Notes: generated from the sequence alone by a model not told the origin. A stretch of 64,000 bases of DNA from Flavobacterium chryseum (GCF_004362015.1 NZ_SNWW01000007.1:124001-188000); one strand, 5' to 3'; shown: positions 8,129-17,042, counted from the first letter of the stretch. Program-made: numbers and translations.

Positions 8129-9015
8129 TGGGTCCACAGAAATTGCTAAACCTAATTGGAAATACACCATTGATGGAAACAGTCAATCTGGTTAAAAATA
8201 AAAACGTAAAACTTTTACTAAAACTGGAAGGAAATAATCCGGGCGGAAGTGTAAAAGACAGAGCGGCTTATAACATGATTGCATCAGCGCTGGAAAGAGG
8301 CGATATTAAAAAGGGAGATAAATTAATTGAAGCAACAAGTGGAAACACGGGAATTGCCCTGGCGATGATTGCGCAATTGTTTCAAATTGACATTGAATTA
8401 ATTTTACCGGAAGATTCTACAAAAGAAAGAACACAAACAATGCGTGCCTATGGCGCTACAGTGATTTTAACACCTGCTAGTGAAGGAATTATTGGTTCAC
8501 GCGACTATGCCGACAAAAAAGTGGCAAAAGGCGGTTATTTAATGCTAAATCAGTTTGCAAATGATGACAACTGGAAAGCACATTATAAAACCACAGGTCC
8601 TGAAATTTGGAATGATACTGAAGGAACTGTAACGCACTTTGTTTCTGCAATGGGAACAACGGGAACTATTATTGGAACTTCGACTTATTTAAAAGAAAAA
8701 AATCCGGCAATACAAATCATCGGCGCACAGCCAAGCGACGGGTCTCAAATTCCGGGAATTCGTAAATGGCCAAAGGAATATTTACCTAAAATTTTTGATG
8801 CGTCTAAAGTCGATTCGATTATAGACGTAAGCGAAGAAGAAGCCAAAGAAATGACAAAAAGATTAGCGCTTGAAGAAGGCGTTTTCGCCGGAATGAGCAG
8901 CGGTGGTTCTGTCGCAGCAGCTCTAAAAATAGCCGAACAATTAGAATCAGGCGTTATTGTAGCCATAATTTGCGACCGTGGCGATCGATATTTGTCTTCG
9001 GATTTATTTGATTGA
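8128..9015 (+). CDS. cysM: Cysteine synthase B (O-acetylserine sulfhydrylase)
   Basis: This PLP enzyme replaces the acetyl group of O-acetylserine with sulfide to give cysteine. The 295-residue product shows the PLP lysine in PGGSVKDR (Lys43), the TSGNTG phosphate/substrate loop at 70-75 and the GTTGT loop. The C-terminal GMSSGG segment binds PLP. Its length and the KWPKEYLP stretch fit the CysM rather than the CysK subgroup. It shares one base with the cysE stop. An 8-base-word tract begins four bases after its TGA stop. Confidence 0.93.
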   Translation: MGPQKLLNLIGNTPLMETVNLVKNKNVKLLLKLEGNNPGGSVKDRAAYNMIASALERGDIKKGDKLIEATSGNTGIALAMIAQLFQIDIELILPEDSTKERTQTMRAYGATVILTPASEGIIGSRDYADKKVAKGGYLMLNQFANDDNWKAHYKTTGPEIWNDTEGTVTHFVSAMGTTGTIIGTSTYLKEKNPAIQIIGAQPSDGSQIPGIRKWPKEYLPKIFDASKVDSIIDVSEEEAKEMTKRLALEEGVFAGMSSGGSVAAALKIAEQLESGVIVAIICDRGDRYLSSDLFD

Positions 9016-9126
9016 GGAAGGTACAAAGGTTCAGAGATGCAAAGGTTCAAAGTAAAAAACTTAGAATCTTAGTCACTTAGAACCTAAAAACCTTTGCACC
9101 TCTGAACCTTTGTATCTTTGAACCTC
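9016..9126. repeat. 8-base-word tract with inverted arms
   Basis: The left arm uses words such as ACAAAGGT, TCAGAGAT and GCAAAGGT. The centre is CTTAG-type. The right arm reads ACCTTTGC, ACCTCTGA, ACCTTTGT, ATCTTTGA. Left and right arms are near reverse complements, so the tract fills the whole cysM to aldo/keto reductase gap and can fold back on itself. Confidence 0.8.
9094..9120 (+). promoter_or_regulatory. Candidate promoter inside the 8-base-word tract
   Basis: TATCTTTG at 9113-9120 is a perfect TAnnTTTG box, with TTG 16 bases upstream at 9094-9096. The start codon of the aldo/keto reductase follows 19 bases later. Both elements are supplied by the repeat words themselves. Confidence 0.45.
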
Positions 9127-9139
9127 AAAAAGAAAAAAA

Positions 9140-10126
9140 ATGAACTACAGAAAACTAGGAAAAACAAACTTCAATATATCTGAAATCTCACTTGGCACTT
9201 GGCAGGTTGGAGGAAAATGGGGATCTGCTTTTGATGATAAAACAGCAGATGAACTTTTAAATACAGCAATAGACAACGGCGTAAATTTTATTGATACTGC
9301 CGATGTTTATGAAAATGGCTTAAGCGAAACCGCAGTTGGAAGAGTCGTTCGCTCACGATCTGAACGTATATATGTGGCTACAAAATGCGGGCGACATATC
9401 AATCCGCATGTGAGTGAAGGTTATCAGCCAAAAGTGCTTCAGAAATATGTTGAAGACAGTTTAAAACGAATGAAGTTAGAAACGCTGGATTTGATTCAGC
9501 TGCACTGTCCTCCTACTGAAGTTTTTTACCGACCAGAAATTTTCGAAATGTTTGATCGCTTAAAAGATCAGGGCAAAATTCTAAATCTTGGTGTAAGTGT
9601 CGAAAAAGTGGAAGAAGCACTTAAAGCAATTGAATATTCGAATGTAACGACAGTTCAGATTATTTTTAATTTGTTTCGTCAGCGTCCGTCACAATTGTTT
9701 TTCTCTGAAGCCAGAAAAAAAGATATTGGAATCATTGCGAGAGTTCCTTTAGCCAGCGGACTTTTAACAGGTAAATTTGATGCTAAAACAACTTTTGATG
9801 CTCAGGATCATAGAAATTTCAACAGAAACGGAGACGCTTTCGATAAAGGAGAAACTTTTTCCGGAATTGATTATGAGTTAGGATTAAAAGCTGTCGAAGA
9901 ATTAAAATCATTATTTCCCGATGCACCAAATTTGGCTCCGTACGCTCTACAATGGATTTTGAGTTTTGAAGATATCAGCTGCATTATTCCAGGTGCTTCA
10001 AATGAAAGTCATGTGCTTTCGAATTTATCTGTTTATGATTTACCAAAATTAACGCCAGAGAAAATTTCGGCCATGAATAAAATTTACGAGAAGTATATTA
10101 AAGCCTCGGTACAGCATCTTTGGTAA
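9140..10126 (+). CDS. Aldo/keto reductase
   Basis: The 328-residue product is a TIM-barrel NADPH-dependent oxidoreductase. The full AKR catalytic tetrad is visible: Asp52 and Tyr57 in FIDTADVYENG, Lys82 in YVATKCG and His122 in LIQLHCPP. A C-terminal phosphate-clamp region contains CIIPGASNESH. The size and motifs fit the general stress or Mgs/YghZ-like branch of the family, which reduces small aldehydes or sugar ketones. The physiological substrate is not deducible. It appears monocistronic, with a repeat tract upstream and no obvious terminator downstream. Confidence 0.92.
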   Translation: MNYRKLGKTNFNISEISLGTWQVGGKWGSAFDDKTADELLNTAIDNGVNFIDTADVYENGLSETAVGRVVRSRSERIYVATKCGRHINPHVSEGYQPKVLQKYVEDSLKRMKLETLDLIQLHCPPTEVFYRPEIFEMFDRLKDQGKILNLGVSVEKVEEALKAIEYSNVTTVQIIFNLFRQRPSQLFFSEARKKDIGIIARVPLASGLLTGKFDAKTTFDAQDHRNFNRNGDAFDKGETFSGIDYELGLKAVEELKSLFPDAPNLAPYALQWILSFEDISCIIPGASNESHVLSNLSVYDLPKLTPEKISAMNKIYEKYIKASVQHLW

Positions 10127-10288
10127 GACCTACATAAACAATTCCTAAAAAAAACCTAAAATAAAAACGGCTTCACTTTAGCTTTTTTCCTTACATCAAC
10201 TATTATTTGTCTCATCTTATTATTAATTTGTCTTTAAGTGGTATTCTCATCATGTTGAAGTTTCTTTCTTTGTAAGAAAATCAAACCA

Positions 10289-11347
10289 ATGAAAAAGATA
10301 ATCTTAGCAGCTTTTACAATTTGTTTAACGTTTACGGGATGTAGTTCTGATGAACTTATAAAACCTAAAATTCCTGTAGTAACAAAAGATGATCAGTCTT
10401 TAAAAAATGAAGAATCCAAAAAATTAGAAAAAATGTATGATGAGATTGTTGCACTTTCAGGCAACACAAAAGCATGCATGGATAATAACGATTGGGATTT
10501 TACTTCATTAGGATCAAAATCTTGCGGTGGACCAAACGAGTATATTGTTTACTCCTCAAAAATTAACACTACCGACTTTCTTGCTAAAGTCAAAACTTAT
10601 ACTGCAGAACAAGAAAAATTTAATAGTAAGTGGAAGATTATTTCAACTTGCGATGTCGTTCCTGTACCTGAATCCGTTGACTGTGTTGATGGAAAAGCAA
10701 CATTAGTCTATGGCCCTGACAGAAATACAGAAAAAGAAAGTTTAAAAAAAATGTATGATGAGATTATCGCACTTTCCGGTATTGCTAACGGATGTGAAGG
10801 AAATTGGCATTTTACTGCAATAGGATCAAAATCTTGCGGTGGACCACAAGCATATATCCCTTACTCGTTAAAAATCAATACGACTGCTTTTCTTGCTAAA
10901 GTCAACATTTATACTGCAAAACAAGGTGAATTCGATAAGAAATGGAAAATTTTTTCAACTTGTGATGTTGTTCCTGTACCTGAATCAGTTTATTGTGTTA
11001 ATGGAAAAGCAACTTTAATCTATCAATCTGATAAAATTACAGAAAGACAAGATTTAGAAAAAATGTATGATGAGATTATTACACTTTCAGGCAAGAGTAA
11101 ACAATGTACAGATAATAAAGATTGGAATTTTACTGAAATAGGATCAAAACCTTGCGGCGGACCACAAGAGTATATCCCATACTCATTAAAAATTAATACA
11201 ACTGATTTTATTGCTAAAGTCGGAACCTACACTGCAAAACAAAGAGAATTTAATCAAAAGTGGGGAATAAATTCAGATTGTGAGCTTATTGACATGCCAA
11301 AATCAGTTGATTGTGTTGATGGAAAAGCGAAATTAATCTATAACTAG
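10289..11347 (+). CDS. Lipoprotein with three tandem cysteine-bearing repeats
   Basis: A type II signal peptide ends at the lipobox FTGC (Cys18). The rest is three copies of a roughly 95-residue unit at about 46-141, 152-245 and 256-351. Each begins (L/K)KMYDEI and contains a Cys, then GSKxCGGP, YxxYSxKINTT, KW and two more Cys near DCVDGKA. Each unit therefore has four Cys (63/79/121/132, 169/183/225/236, 273/289/331/342) in the same spacing, suggesting two conserved disulfides per domain. I recognise no named domain. The high similarity between repeats, including at the DNA level, indicates fairly recent duplication. An envelope ligand-binding or inhibitor-like role is possible. Confidence 0.85.
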   Translation: MKKIILAAFTICLTFTGCSSDELIKPKIPVVTKDDQSLKNEESKKLEKMYDEIVALSGNTKACMDNNDWDFTSLGSKSCGGPNEYIVYSSKINTTDFLAKVKTYTAEQEKFNSKWKIISTCDVVPVPESVDCVDGKATLVYGPDRNTEKESLKKMYDEIIALSGIANGCEGNWHFTAIGSKSCGGPQAYIPYSLKINTTAFLAKVNIYTAKQGEFDKKWKIFSTCDVVPVPESVYCVNGKATLIYQSDKITERQDLEKMYDEIITLSGKSKQCTDNKDWNFTEIGSKPCGGPQEYIPYSLKINTTDFIAKVGTYTAKQREFNQKWGINSDCELIDMPKSVDCVDGKAKLIYN

Positions 11348-11439
11348 AATTTTTAAGTTTTTTTTTAAAGCTTTAGATTCTTCTCGACACATTGGGAGTA
11401 GGAACTAAGTTTTCTCCTCTACACAACCATTTGTGAATC

Positions 11440-11497
11440 AAAGCAAATACAATAAAGCTAACCATGAAAAATTAAGCTTTATTGTATTTGCTTTTTG
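11440..11497 (+). terminator. 20-bp perfect-stem terminator
   Basis: AAAGCAAATACAATAAAGCT at 11440-11459 is the exact reverse complement of 11475-11494, with a 15-base loop and a T-run. It lies about 90 bases after the triplicated lipoprotein gene, so the transcript has a sizeable 3' tail. Confidence 0.8.
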
Positions 11498-11577
11498 TTT
11501 ATTATTTGCTTCATGCATTTTAAGTTGATAAATTTCTAAGTTTTTTATTAAGCCAAATAAAATCAACTGATTTCATA

Positions 11578-11622
11578 CTTACAATCTTAGTACCTTAGCA
11601 ACTTAAAATCTTAGTTTCTTTC
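11578..11622. repeat. 8-base-word tract (CTTAGNNN type)
   Basis: CTTACAAT, CTTAGTAC, CTTAGCAA, CTTAAAAT, CTTAGTTT follow in an exact 8-base step and end just before the start codon at 11629. This copy is at the 5' end of a gene rather than after a stop codon. Confidence 0.7.
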
Positions 11623-11628
11623 AAAAAA

Positions 11629-12075
11629 ATGTTTACAAAATCAAATTTCAAAGAATGGTTTAATCGTTATAAATATGCAGAATTAGCAAGTACAAGTGCA
11701 GCACTTACAACTTCACTTTTCAGCAAAATTTATAGCGGACTAACAACTGCTTATTTGATTACTTGTGCAGAATATTTAGCTTTCTACGGAGTAATTTTAT
11801 TTTCTTCTTATAAAAAATTAGCCTCAGAAAATAAACTTCTTCATAAAAAAACAACTTTTAGAGAAATCCTTTCGTTAGTAAAAAACTTAGTTTTAGAATT
11901 TGGTTATCCAGCAATTTTAGACTTTTTAGTAGTTCGTCCGTTTTGCATGTATTGGATGCCGATTTTGTGCGGAAATTATTTTTTCGGAATTATTCTGGGG
12001 AAGATATTGGCTGATTCTTGTTTTTATTTTTTCACAATTATCAACTATGAAATTATAAAAAAGAGGAAAAATTAA
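11629..12075 (+). CDS. Hypothetical polytopic membrane protein
   Basis: The 148-residue product has about four hydrophobic helices (near 22-42, 45-60, 92-110 and 115-138) and ends in a basic KKRKN tail. I do not recognise a family. The conserved-looking segments LVVRPFCMYW and ADSCFYFFTIINYEI suggest a real membrane protein, perhaps from a small flippase-like group, but this is a guess. Its stop overlaps the stop of the convergent histidine kinase gene in the tetranucleotide TTAA, so no terminator separates the two genes. Confidence 0.65.
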   Translation: MFTKSNFKEWFNRYKYAELASTSAALTTSLFSKIYSGLTTAYLITCAEYLAFYGVILFSSYKKLASENKLLHKKTTFREILSLVKNLVLEFGYPAILDFLVVRPFCMYWMPILCGNYFFGIILGKILADSCFYFFTIINYEIIKKRKN

Positions 12076-13121
12076 ACTTCAAATACAATTTTAAATTCAG
12101 CTCCTCTGTTTTTTCCTTCGCTTGAAGCGCTCAATTCGCCTTTGTTTCTTTCGATGATTTTTTTACATAAATACAAACCAATTCCCGTTGAAGTTTCCAT
12201 TGCGGTACCTAATCGGCTCATTTTAGTAAATTTCTTAAATAATTCATCAATCTGATCTTTATGAAAACCAATACCTTTATCAATAACTGTAATTATCAAT
12301 TTATTGCCTTCAAGAAACATCCTAACCTTGATTTCACTATCAAAATAAGAAAATTTAATAGCGTTGCTTATTAAATTAACCAAAACCTGAACCAGTAAAC
12401 CTTCATCGATCCAAAGTTTAGCTTCTACCAATTCTAAGTTTATACTTAGTTTTATATTTTTATCTAAAAGGCGTTGTTCAAGCTGTTCAGTAATAAAAGG
12501 CAGAATGTTAGGAAAATTAACAACTCTTATTTCCTGATTTATTTTTACAACCTGATCCTGCTCGTTCAATAATTTGATAAAATTTTCAATATATCTAAAT
12601 TGCAAGTCAGTTGATTCGCAAATTAATGCAGCAAGTTCTTTAACAGATTCTGAAGGATTTTCATCGATTATTAATTTTGCCAAACCTTGAGGATTTCCGG
12701 CAAAGTTTTTTAAATCATGCGAAAGCATATAAATCAAGTCCTGTTTTTCGTTTATAAAACTTTCGGCTTCATAAATAGATTCCTGGATATTACACATTAA
12801 CAAGCCCGCTTCATCCGTATATTCTGTTGGCAAAACAGAAAGTCTTCTTTTATTTCTGTAATCATTTAATGATTTTGATGCAATCGCAATAGGCTTTATC
12901 AATTGATCTAAAATTACAAGCGTTATTACAGTAGCCAATAAAGTCATTATTAAAGAAAAAATCAGAATTGAAGTTGGAGAAATATTGGTATTATAGTAAA
13001 GTACAAAAAATAAAATTCCGATTAGAGGGATATGAATACCAATAAATGCCACAAATAAAAATTTGAACGCATAGCTTTTCTTTAAAAAGCTAATTTGTGA
13101 AAGATTGTGATACAACTTCAT
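12072..13121 (-). CDS. Orphan sensor histidine kinase
   Basis: The 349-residue product has two membrane helices (about 20-42 and 49-72) with almost no periplasmic loop. A HAMP-like linker follows, then a HisKA domain with the phospho-acceptor His135 in LSHDLKN. The HATPase domain shows NLISNAIKF (N box), DKGIGFHKDQI (G1) and TGIGLYLCKKIIE (G2). It should autophosphorylate and pass phosphate to a response regulator. No regulator gene is adjacent, so it is an orphan. The lack of an extracytoplasmic domain suggests sensing within the membrane or via partners. Confidence 0.9.
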   Translation of the reverse strand: MKLYHNLSQISFLKKSYAFKFLFVAFIGIHIPLIGILFFVLYYNTNISPTSILIFSLIMTLLATVITLVILDQLIKPIAIASKSLNDYRNKRRLSVLPTEYTDEAGLLMCNIQESIYEAESFINEKQDLIYMLSHDLKNFAGNPQGLAKLIIDENPSESVKELAALICESTDLQFRYIENFIKLLNEQDQVVKINQEIRVVNFPNILPFITEQLEQRLLDKNIKLSINLELVEAKLWIDEGLLVQVLVNLISNAIKFSYFDSEIKVRMFLEGNKLIITVIDKGIGFHKDQIDELFKKFTKMSRLGTAMETSTGIGLYLCKKIIERNKGELSASSEGKNRGAEFKIVFEV

Positions 13122-13176
13122 AAAAAAAATAACAATACAATAGATTAAAAATGTAGCATTTGGGATTTTGCAAAAA

Positions 13177-13184
13177 CAAAGTTA
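13177..13184 (-). promoter_or_regulatory. Candidate -7 box for the histidine kinase
   Basis: Read on the minus strand this is TAACTTTG, matching TAnnTTTG, about 55 bases upstream of the kinase start. No clear -33 TTG is seen. Confidence 0.35.
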
Positions 13185-13210
13185 CCTTTTAAACGTGACT
13201 AAACGGAATA

Positions 13211-13237
13211 AATTGATAAAATTGATAAAATTGATAA
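13211..13237. repeat. Three tandem copies of AATTGATAA
   Basis: The 9-base unit AATTGATAA is repeated three times without change in the divergent gap between the histidine kinase and rlmD. It could be slippage-prone low-complexity DNA or repeated binding sites. Confidence 0.6.
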
Positions 13238-13277
13238 AATATTTTGAAAATTAAATTTATAAAAGTTTACAAACCCT

Positions 13278-13285
13278 TATTTTTG
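13278..13285 (+). promoter_or_regulatory. -7 box almost touching the rlmD start codon
   Basis: TATTTTTG fits TAnnTTTG and ends only four bases before the ATG at 13290. A transcript started at the usual distance would be leaderless or nearly so. Confidence 0.4.
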
Positions 13286-13289
13286 CGCT

Positions 13290-14702
13290 ATGGGAAGAAA
13301 AAATACAGACAAAGTTGTCTTTCACCAAATTCAGGTTCTTGATGCCGGGGCAAAAGGAGTATCAGTAGCAAAAGCTCCAGACGGAAAAGTAATATTTATT
13401 CCGAATGTTGTTCCGGGAGATGTGGTTGACGTTCAAACTTTCAAAAAAAGAAAAGCCTATTATGAAGGCAAAGCAGTAAAATTTCACGAATTATCAGAAC
13501 ATCGCATTGATCCAATTTGCGATCATTTTGGAGTTTGTGGGGGATGCAAATGGCAAAATATGAAATACAGCCAACAGCTGCTTTACAAACAAAATGAAGT
13601 AAAAAATCACTTACAGCGTATTGGAAAAGTTGAACTTCCTGAATTCGAAACTATTTTGGGTTCAGATAAACAGTTTTTCTACAGAAATAAAATGGAATTT
13701 TCGTTTTCTAACGCTCGTTGGTTAACCGAACAGGAAATTGGAAGTACGGAAGATTTAGGAAACAGAAATGCATTAGGATTTCATATTCCGAAAATGTGGG
13801 ATAAAATTCTTGATATTCAAAAATGTTATTTACAGGAAGATCCTTCAAATGCGATCAGAAATGAAATCAGAGATTTTGCAAACGAACATAATTTAGCCTT
13901 TTTTAATCCGAGAGAACAATCAGGATTATTAAGAACTTTTATGATTCGTACCGCTTCGACCGGAGAAATCATGGTTTTGATTCAGTTTTATGAAAATGAC
14001 AAGAAAAATCGTGAATTGATTTTAGATCATTTATACGAGAAATTTCCACAAATTACTTCATTACAATATGTTGTAAATTCGAAACAAAACGATACGATTT
14101 ACGATCAGGATATTAAGCTATATAAAGGCAGGGATTATATTCTGGAAGAAATGGAAGGTTTAAAATTCAGCATTAATGCTAAATCATTTTATCAGACCAA
14201 TTCTGACCAGGCTTACGAATTATACAAAATAACACGCGATTTTGCTGGACTTACCGGCGACGAAACTGTTTATGACTTATATACAGGAACGGGAACTATC
14301 GCACAATTCGTTTCTAAAAAAGCAAAAAAAGTAATTGGTGTAGAAAGTGTTCCTGAAGCTATTTTAGATGCTAAAGCAAATGCAGAACGCAATAATATTA
14401 CGAATTGCGAGTTTTTTGTTGGAGATATGAAAGTCGTTTTTAACGAAAGTTTTATTGCGCAACACGGAAAACCGGATGTTATTATTACAGATCCGCCAAG
14501 AGATGGTATGCACGCTGCCGTTATCGATCAGATCTTAAAAATTGCTCCTAAAAAAGTTGTTTATGTAAGCTGTAACTCGGCTACACAGGCACGTGATTTA
14601 GCTTTGATGGACGAAAAATATAAAGTAACACGTGTTCGACCGGTTGATATGTTTCCGCAAACGCATCATGTTGAAAATGTTGTACTTTTAGAACTTCGAT
14701 AA
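13290..14702 (+). CDS. rlmD: 23S rRNA uracil-C5-methyltransferase
   Basis: This SAM-dependent enzyme makes 5-methyluridine in 23S rRNA (position 1939 in E. coli numbering). The 470-residue product has an N-terminal TRAM domain and the [4Fe-4S] cysteines Cys77, Cys83, Cys86 and Cys179. Next come the SAM loop YTGTGTIA at 331-338, DPPRDG at 401-406 and the catalytic nucleophile Cys428 in VYVSCNS. The TRAM and Fe-S arrangement separates it from TrmA. The N-terminus MGRKNTDK looks conserved in the Bacteroidota branch, supporting the chosen start. It leads into the DUF6452 and DUF6048 genes. Confidence 0.93.
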   Translation: MGRKNTDKVVFHQIQVLDAGAKGVSVAKAPDGKVIFIPNVVPGDVVDVQTFKKRKAYYEGKAVKFHELSEHRIDPICDHFGVCGGCKWQNMKYSQQLLYKQNEVKNHLQRIGKVELPEFETILGSDKQFFYRNKMEFSFSNARWLTEQEIGSTEDLGNRNALGFHIPKMWDKILDIQKCYLQEDPSNAIRNEIRDFANEHNLAFFNPREQSGLLRTFMIRTASTGEIMVLIQFYENDKKNRELILDHLYEKFPQITSLQYVVNSKQNDTIYDQDIKLYKGRDYILEEMEGLKFSINAKSFYQTNSDQAYELYKITRDFAGLTGDETVYDLYTGTGTIAQFVSKKAKKVIGVESVPEAILDAKANAERNNITNCEFFVGDMKVVFNESFIAQHGKPDVIITDPPRDGMHAAVIDQILKIAPKKVVYVSCNSATQARDLALMDEKYKVTRVRPVDMFPQTHHVENVVLLELR

Positions 14703-14713
14703 CAAAAATTTAA

Positions 14714-15250
14714 ATGAAAAAAATAATAGCTTTTTTATTAGTCTTTGCTTTTGGTTTATCAGGTTGCGAGAAAGATGATATTTGCGATCCAAATACACCA
14801 ACTACTCCCCGATTAATAATTTCGTTTTACGATATTAATAATCCGACAGTAAAGAAAAAAGTGACACGATTAAAAGTAATTGGCGAAGGAGCACCTGAAG
14901 GAATTGTTTTTAATGAAAGTGCTCTTGACGATGAGAAATACATAACCAGTGCTGACTCCATTGGTATTCCGTTAAAAACAGATGTCGATACAGTAACCTA
15001 TCAGTTTATTTTAAATTTTGGAAACGATAACGCGTCTCTTGTTAATACTGATGTAATAAAATTTGATTATACACGACAAAATGCTTACGTATCAAGAGCT
15101 TGTGGTTTTAAAACCATTTTTAAGCTAAATGATCAGATACCTTTTGTACAAACAGATCCTGCCGCTGACGGATTATGGATGCAGGATATAGACCCTATAA
15201 ATAAAAATATTGAATTCGAAGATGAAACACACCTTAAAGTATATTTTTAG
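14714..15250 (+). CDS. DUF6452 lipoprotein
   Basis: The 178-residue product starts with a lipoprotein signal ending LSGC (Cys18) and then a short Cys/Asp-rich segment (EKDDICDP). The rest resembles the DUF6452 family of Bacteroidota, predicted to be beta-rich, with a second conserved Cys in SRACGFKT. The function is unknown. It starts 11 bases after rlmD and overlaps the next gene by 29 bases, so rlmD-DUF6452-DUF6048 look like one operon. The latter two are probably envelope partners with no obvious link to rRNA modification. Confidence 0.85.
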   Translation: MKKIIAFLLVFAFGLSGCEKDDICDPNTPTTPRLIISFYDINNPTVKKKVTRLKVIGEGAPEGIVFNESALDDEKYITSADSIGIPLKTDVDTVTYQFILNFGNDNASLVNTDVIKFDYTRQNAYVSRACGFKTIFKLNDQIPFVQTDPAADGLWMQDIDPINKNIEFEDETHLKVYF

Positions 15251-16034
15251 TACTTGTTTATTGTTTTCAATGTTTTTGGGTCAGGCCCAGGAAACAACGG
15301 TAACAAAAGATAGCGTTCAGGTTAAGCCTAAGGCGAAAACTAAACCAGCCGTTCAGGAAGTACAAACTGACAGTATCATTATTCCTCCAAAAACAGATCG
15401 TTATGGTCTACGCGTAGGCGTTGATTTATATAAACTTACACGCGGTTTATATGATAAAGATTATAAAGGAATTGAAATTGTCGGAGATTTTCGTTTGACG
15501 AAAAAATACTTTATAGCTGCAGAACTTGGTTTTGAAGACAAAACCACTGATGATGTCAGACTAAACTCTAGTGCAACAGGAACTTATGTTAAAGGAGGTT
15601 TTGATTATAATTTGTACGATAACTGGCTTGACATGGAAAACGTTATAAGCATTGGCTTACGCGGTGGTTTTAGTACTTTTAGCCAACAATTAAACAGTTA
15701 TAAAATTTACAATGCAAACCCATATTGGGGAGAACAGCCTGCCATTGTTGCCGGACAAAAATACGACGGACTTACAGCGGGATGGCTTGAAGTTGCCGGC
15801 GGTTTAAAAGCAAAAGTTTTTAATAATGTATTTGTAGGTTTTGGTGTTCAGCTAAAACTTTTGGTAGCGAATTCAAAGCCTGATGGTTTTGATAATTTGT
15901 ATATACCAGGTTTTAACCGTACTTATGATGGTAATTTCGGAATTGGTTTTAATTATACCGTTTCGTACTTTATTCCTATTTACAAGAAAAAAGTAATTGT
16001 ACCTGAAATTCAAAAAGCAACTCCTAAAAAATAA
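15222..16034 (+). CDS. DUF6048 outer-membrane protein
   Basis: From the ATG at 15222 the product has 270 residues. A signal peptide ends near GQAQ, followed by a Pro/Lys-rich segment. The rest is alternating beta-strands (YGLRVGVDLYKL, KKYFIAAELGFED, YVKGGFDYNLYDNW, NFGIGFNYTVSYF) typical of a small outer-membrane barrel. It matches what I recall of DUF6048. A TTG 12 bases earlier in the same frame is less likely. It overlaps the DUF6452 gene by 29 bases, which supports translational coupling and a joint envelope role. A strong terminator follows. Confidence 0.85.
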   Translation: MKHTLKYIFSTCLLFSMFLGQAQETTVTKDSVQVKPKAKTKPAVQEVQTDSIIIPPKTDRYGLRVGVDLYKLTRGLYDKDYKGIEIVGDFRLTKKYFIAAELGFEDKTTDDVRLNSSATGTYVKGGFDYNLYDNWLDMENVISIGLRGGFSTFSQQLNSYKIYNANPYWGEQPAIVAGQKYDGLTAGWLEVAGGLKAKVFNNVFVGFGVQLKLLVANSKPDGFDNLYIPGFNRTYDGNFGIGFNYTVSYFIPIYKKKVIVPEIQKATPKK

Positions 16035-16051
16035 TAGTTTCTTTTATAAAA

Positions 16052-16085
16052 AAAAATGCCACGAATTAAGCTTCGTGGCATTTTT
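16052..16085. terminator. Bidirectional terminator
   Basis: AAAAATGCCACGAA at 16052-16065 pairs perfectly with 16072-16085 over 14 bp with a 6-base loop. It separates the convergent DUF6048 and racemase genes. Confidence 0.88.
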
Positions 16086-16101
16086 ATTTACATCTAAATT
16101 A

Positions 16102-16794
16102 TTACGACAACTGAAAATCTACAGCCGCTTTAGAATGTAGTATAGCGGTATCAAAAATAGGAACGTCTAAATCTTCCGGCAAAATTACCAAAGGAATTTC
16201 GGTACAACCTAAAATAATTCCTTCCGCTCCTTTTGCTATTAATTCATTTGCGATTTCTAAATAACGTTTTTTAGTTTCGGGAGTTACAAGTCCTCTCCCT
16301 AGTTCTTCAAAAATGGTGGTATGAATAAAATCTTTATCATCTTCATTATCCGGAATAATGGCTTCAATTCCTTTTTCGATTAATTTATTTTTAAAGAAAT
16401 CAAGTTCCATTGTAAATTTTGTTCCCAGCAAACCCACATTTTTCAATCCTTGTTTTTGAATTTCAACAGCAGTTGCCGTGGCAATATGGATAACCGGTAA
16501 TTCAATAGCTTCTTCAAGTCGGTCGGCGATAAAGTGCATGGTGTTTGCGCACAAAACAATTGCCGTTGCTCCTCCTTGCTTCAAAAATTGACAGCCTTTT
16601 AAAAGCATGTTGAAAGTAGAATCCCAATCGTTATTTTCGTTATTCTTTTTAATATCAGCATAATTGAAAGAGTAAATCAAACATTCTGAAAAATTAAGAT
16701 CTCCCAGTTTATCGTTTATTCCCTGATTTATAAGCTTGTAATAATCAGCTGTAGAAACCCAGCTAATTCCACCAATAAGTCCAATTATCTTCAT
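16102..16794 (-). CDS. Aspartate/glutamate racemase family protein
   Basis: The 230-residue product is a cofactor-independent racemase of the Asp/Glu/hydantoin family. The two catalytic cysteines are visible: Cys82 in VLCANTMH and Cys197 in ILGCTEIPL. The N-terminal GLIGGISWVSTADYYKLIN segment is typical of the YgeA/aspartate racemase branch. It may supply D-aspartate or broader D-amino acids. The MurI glutamate racemase is a different subfamily. A small membrane-protein gene lies just upstream on the same strand with an 11-base gap, possibly in the same transcript. Confidence 0.9.
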   Translation of the reverse strand: MKIIGLIGGISWVSTADYYKLINQGINDKLGDLNFSECLIYSFNYADIKKNNENNDWDSTFNMLLKGCQFLKQGGATAIVLCANTMHFIADRLEEAIELPVIHIATATAVEIQKQGLKNVGLLGTKFTMELDFFKNKLIEKGIEAIIPDNEDDKDFIHTTIFEELGRGLVTPETKKRYLEIANELIAKGAEGIILGCTEIPLVILPEDLDVPIFDTAILHSKAAVDFQLS

Positions 16795-16805
16795 AAATAA
16801 CTAAT

Positions 16806-17042
16806 TTATCCGATTTCTTTTATTCCTTTTATAAAAATCCATTTCATAAAAAGCTTTTCACCATCTTTAGTTTTTACCGCCTGAAACTTAGGCGATATTA
16901 AAGTAGCAATAATAAATGCAGTCATCGGAATCCAAAGTCCCGTTAATCCTGTGTATGTTGCCACTAAAAATCTACCTAAAATAAATAGAATCGCGAAACA
17001 TCCTAGTTGGTATAAAAAAGCTCTTATTTGTAGTTTTGACAT
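16806..17042 (-). CDS. Small two-helix membrane protein
   Basis: The 78-residue product has two hydrophobic helices (about 12-31 and 34-50) and a basic, soluble C-terminal tail (KTKDGEKLFMKWIFIKGIKE). I recognise no named family. It sits 11 bases before the racemase gene on the same strand. A consensus promoter lies inside the upstream repeat tract. A housekeeping envelope role is likely but untested. Confidence 0.7.
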   Translation of the reverse strand: MSKLQIRAFLYQLGCFAILFILGRFLVATYTGLTGLWIPMTAFIIATLISPKFQAVKTKDGEKLFMKWIFIKGIKEIG

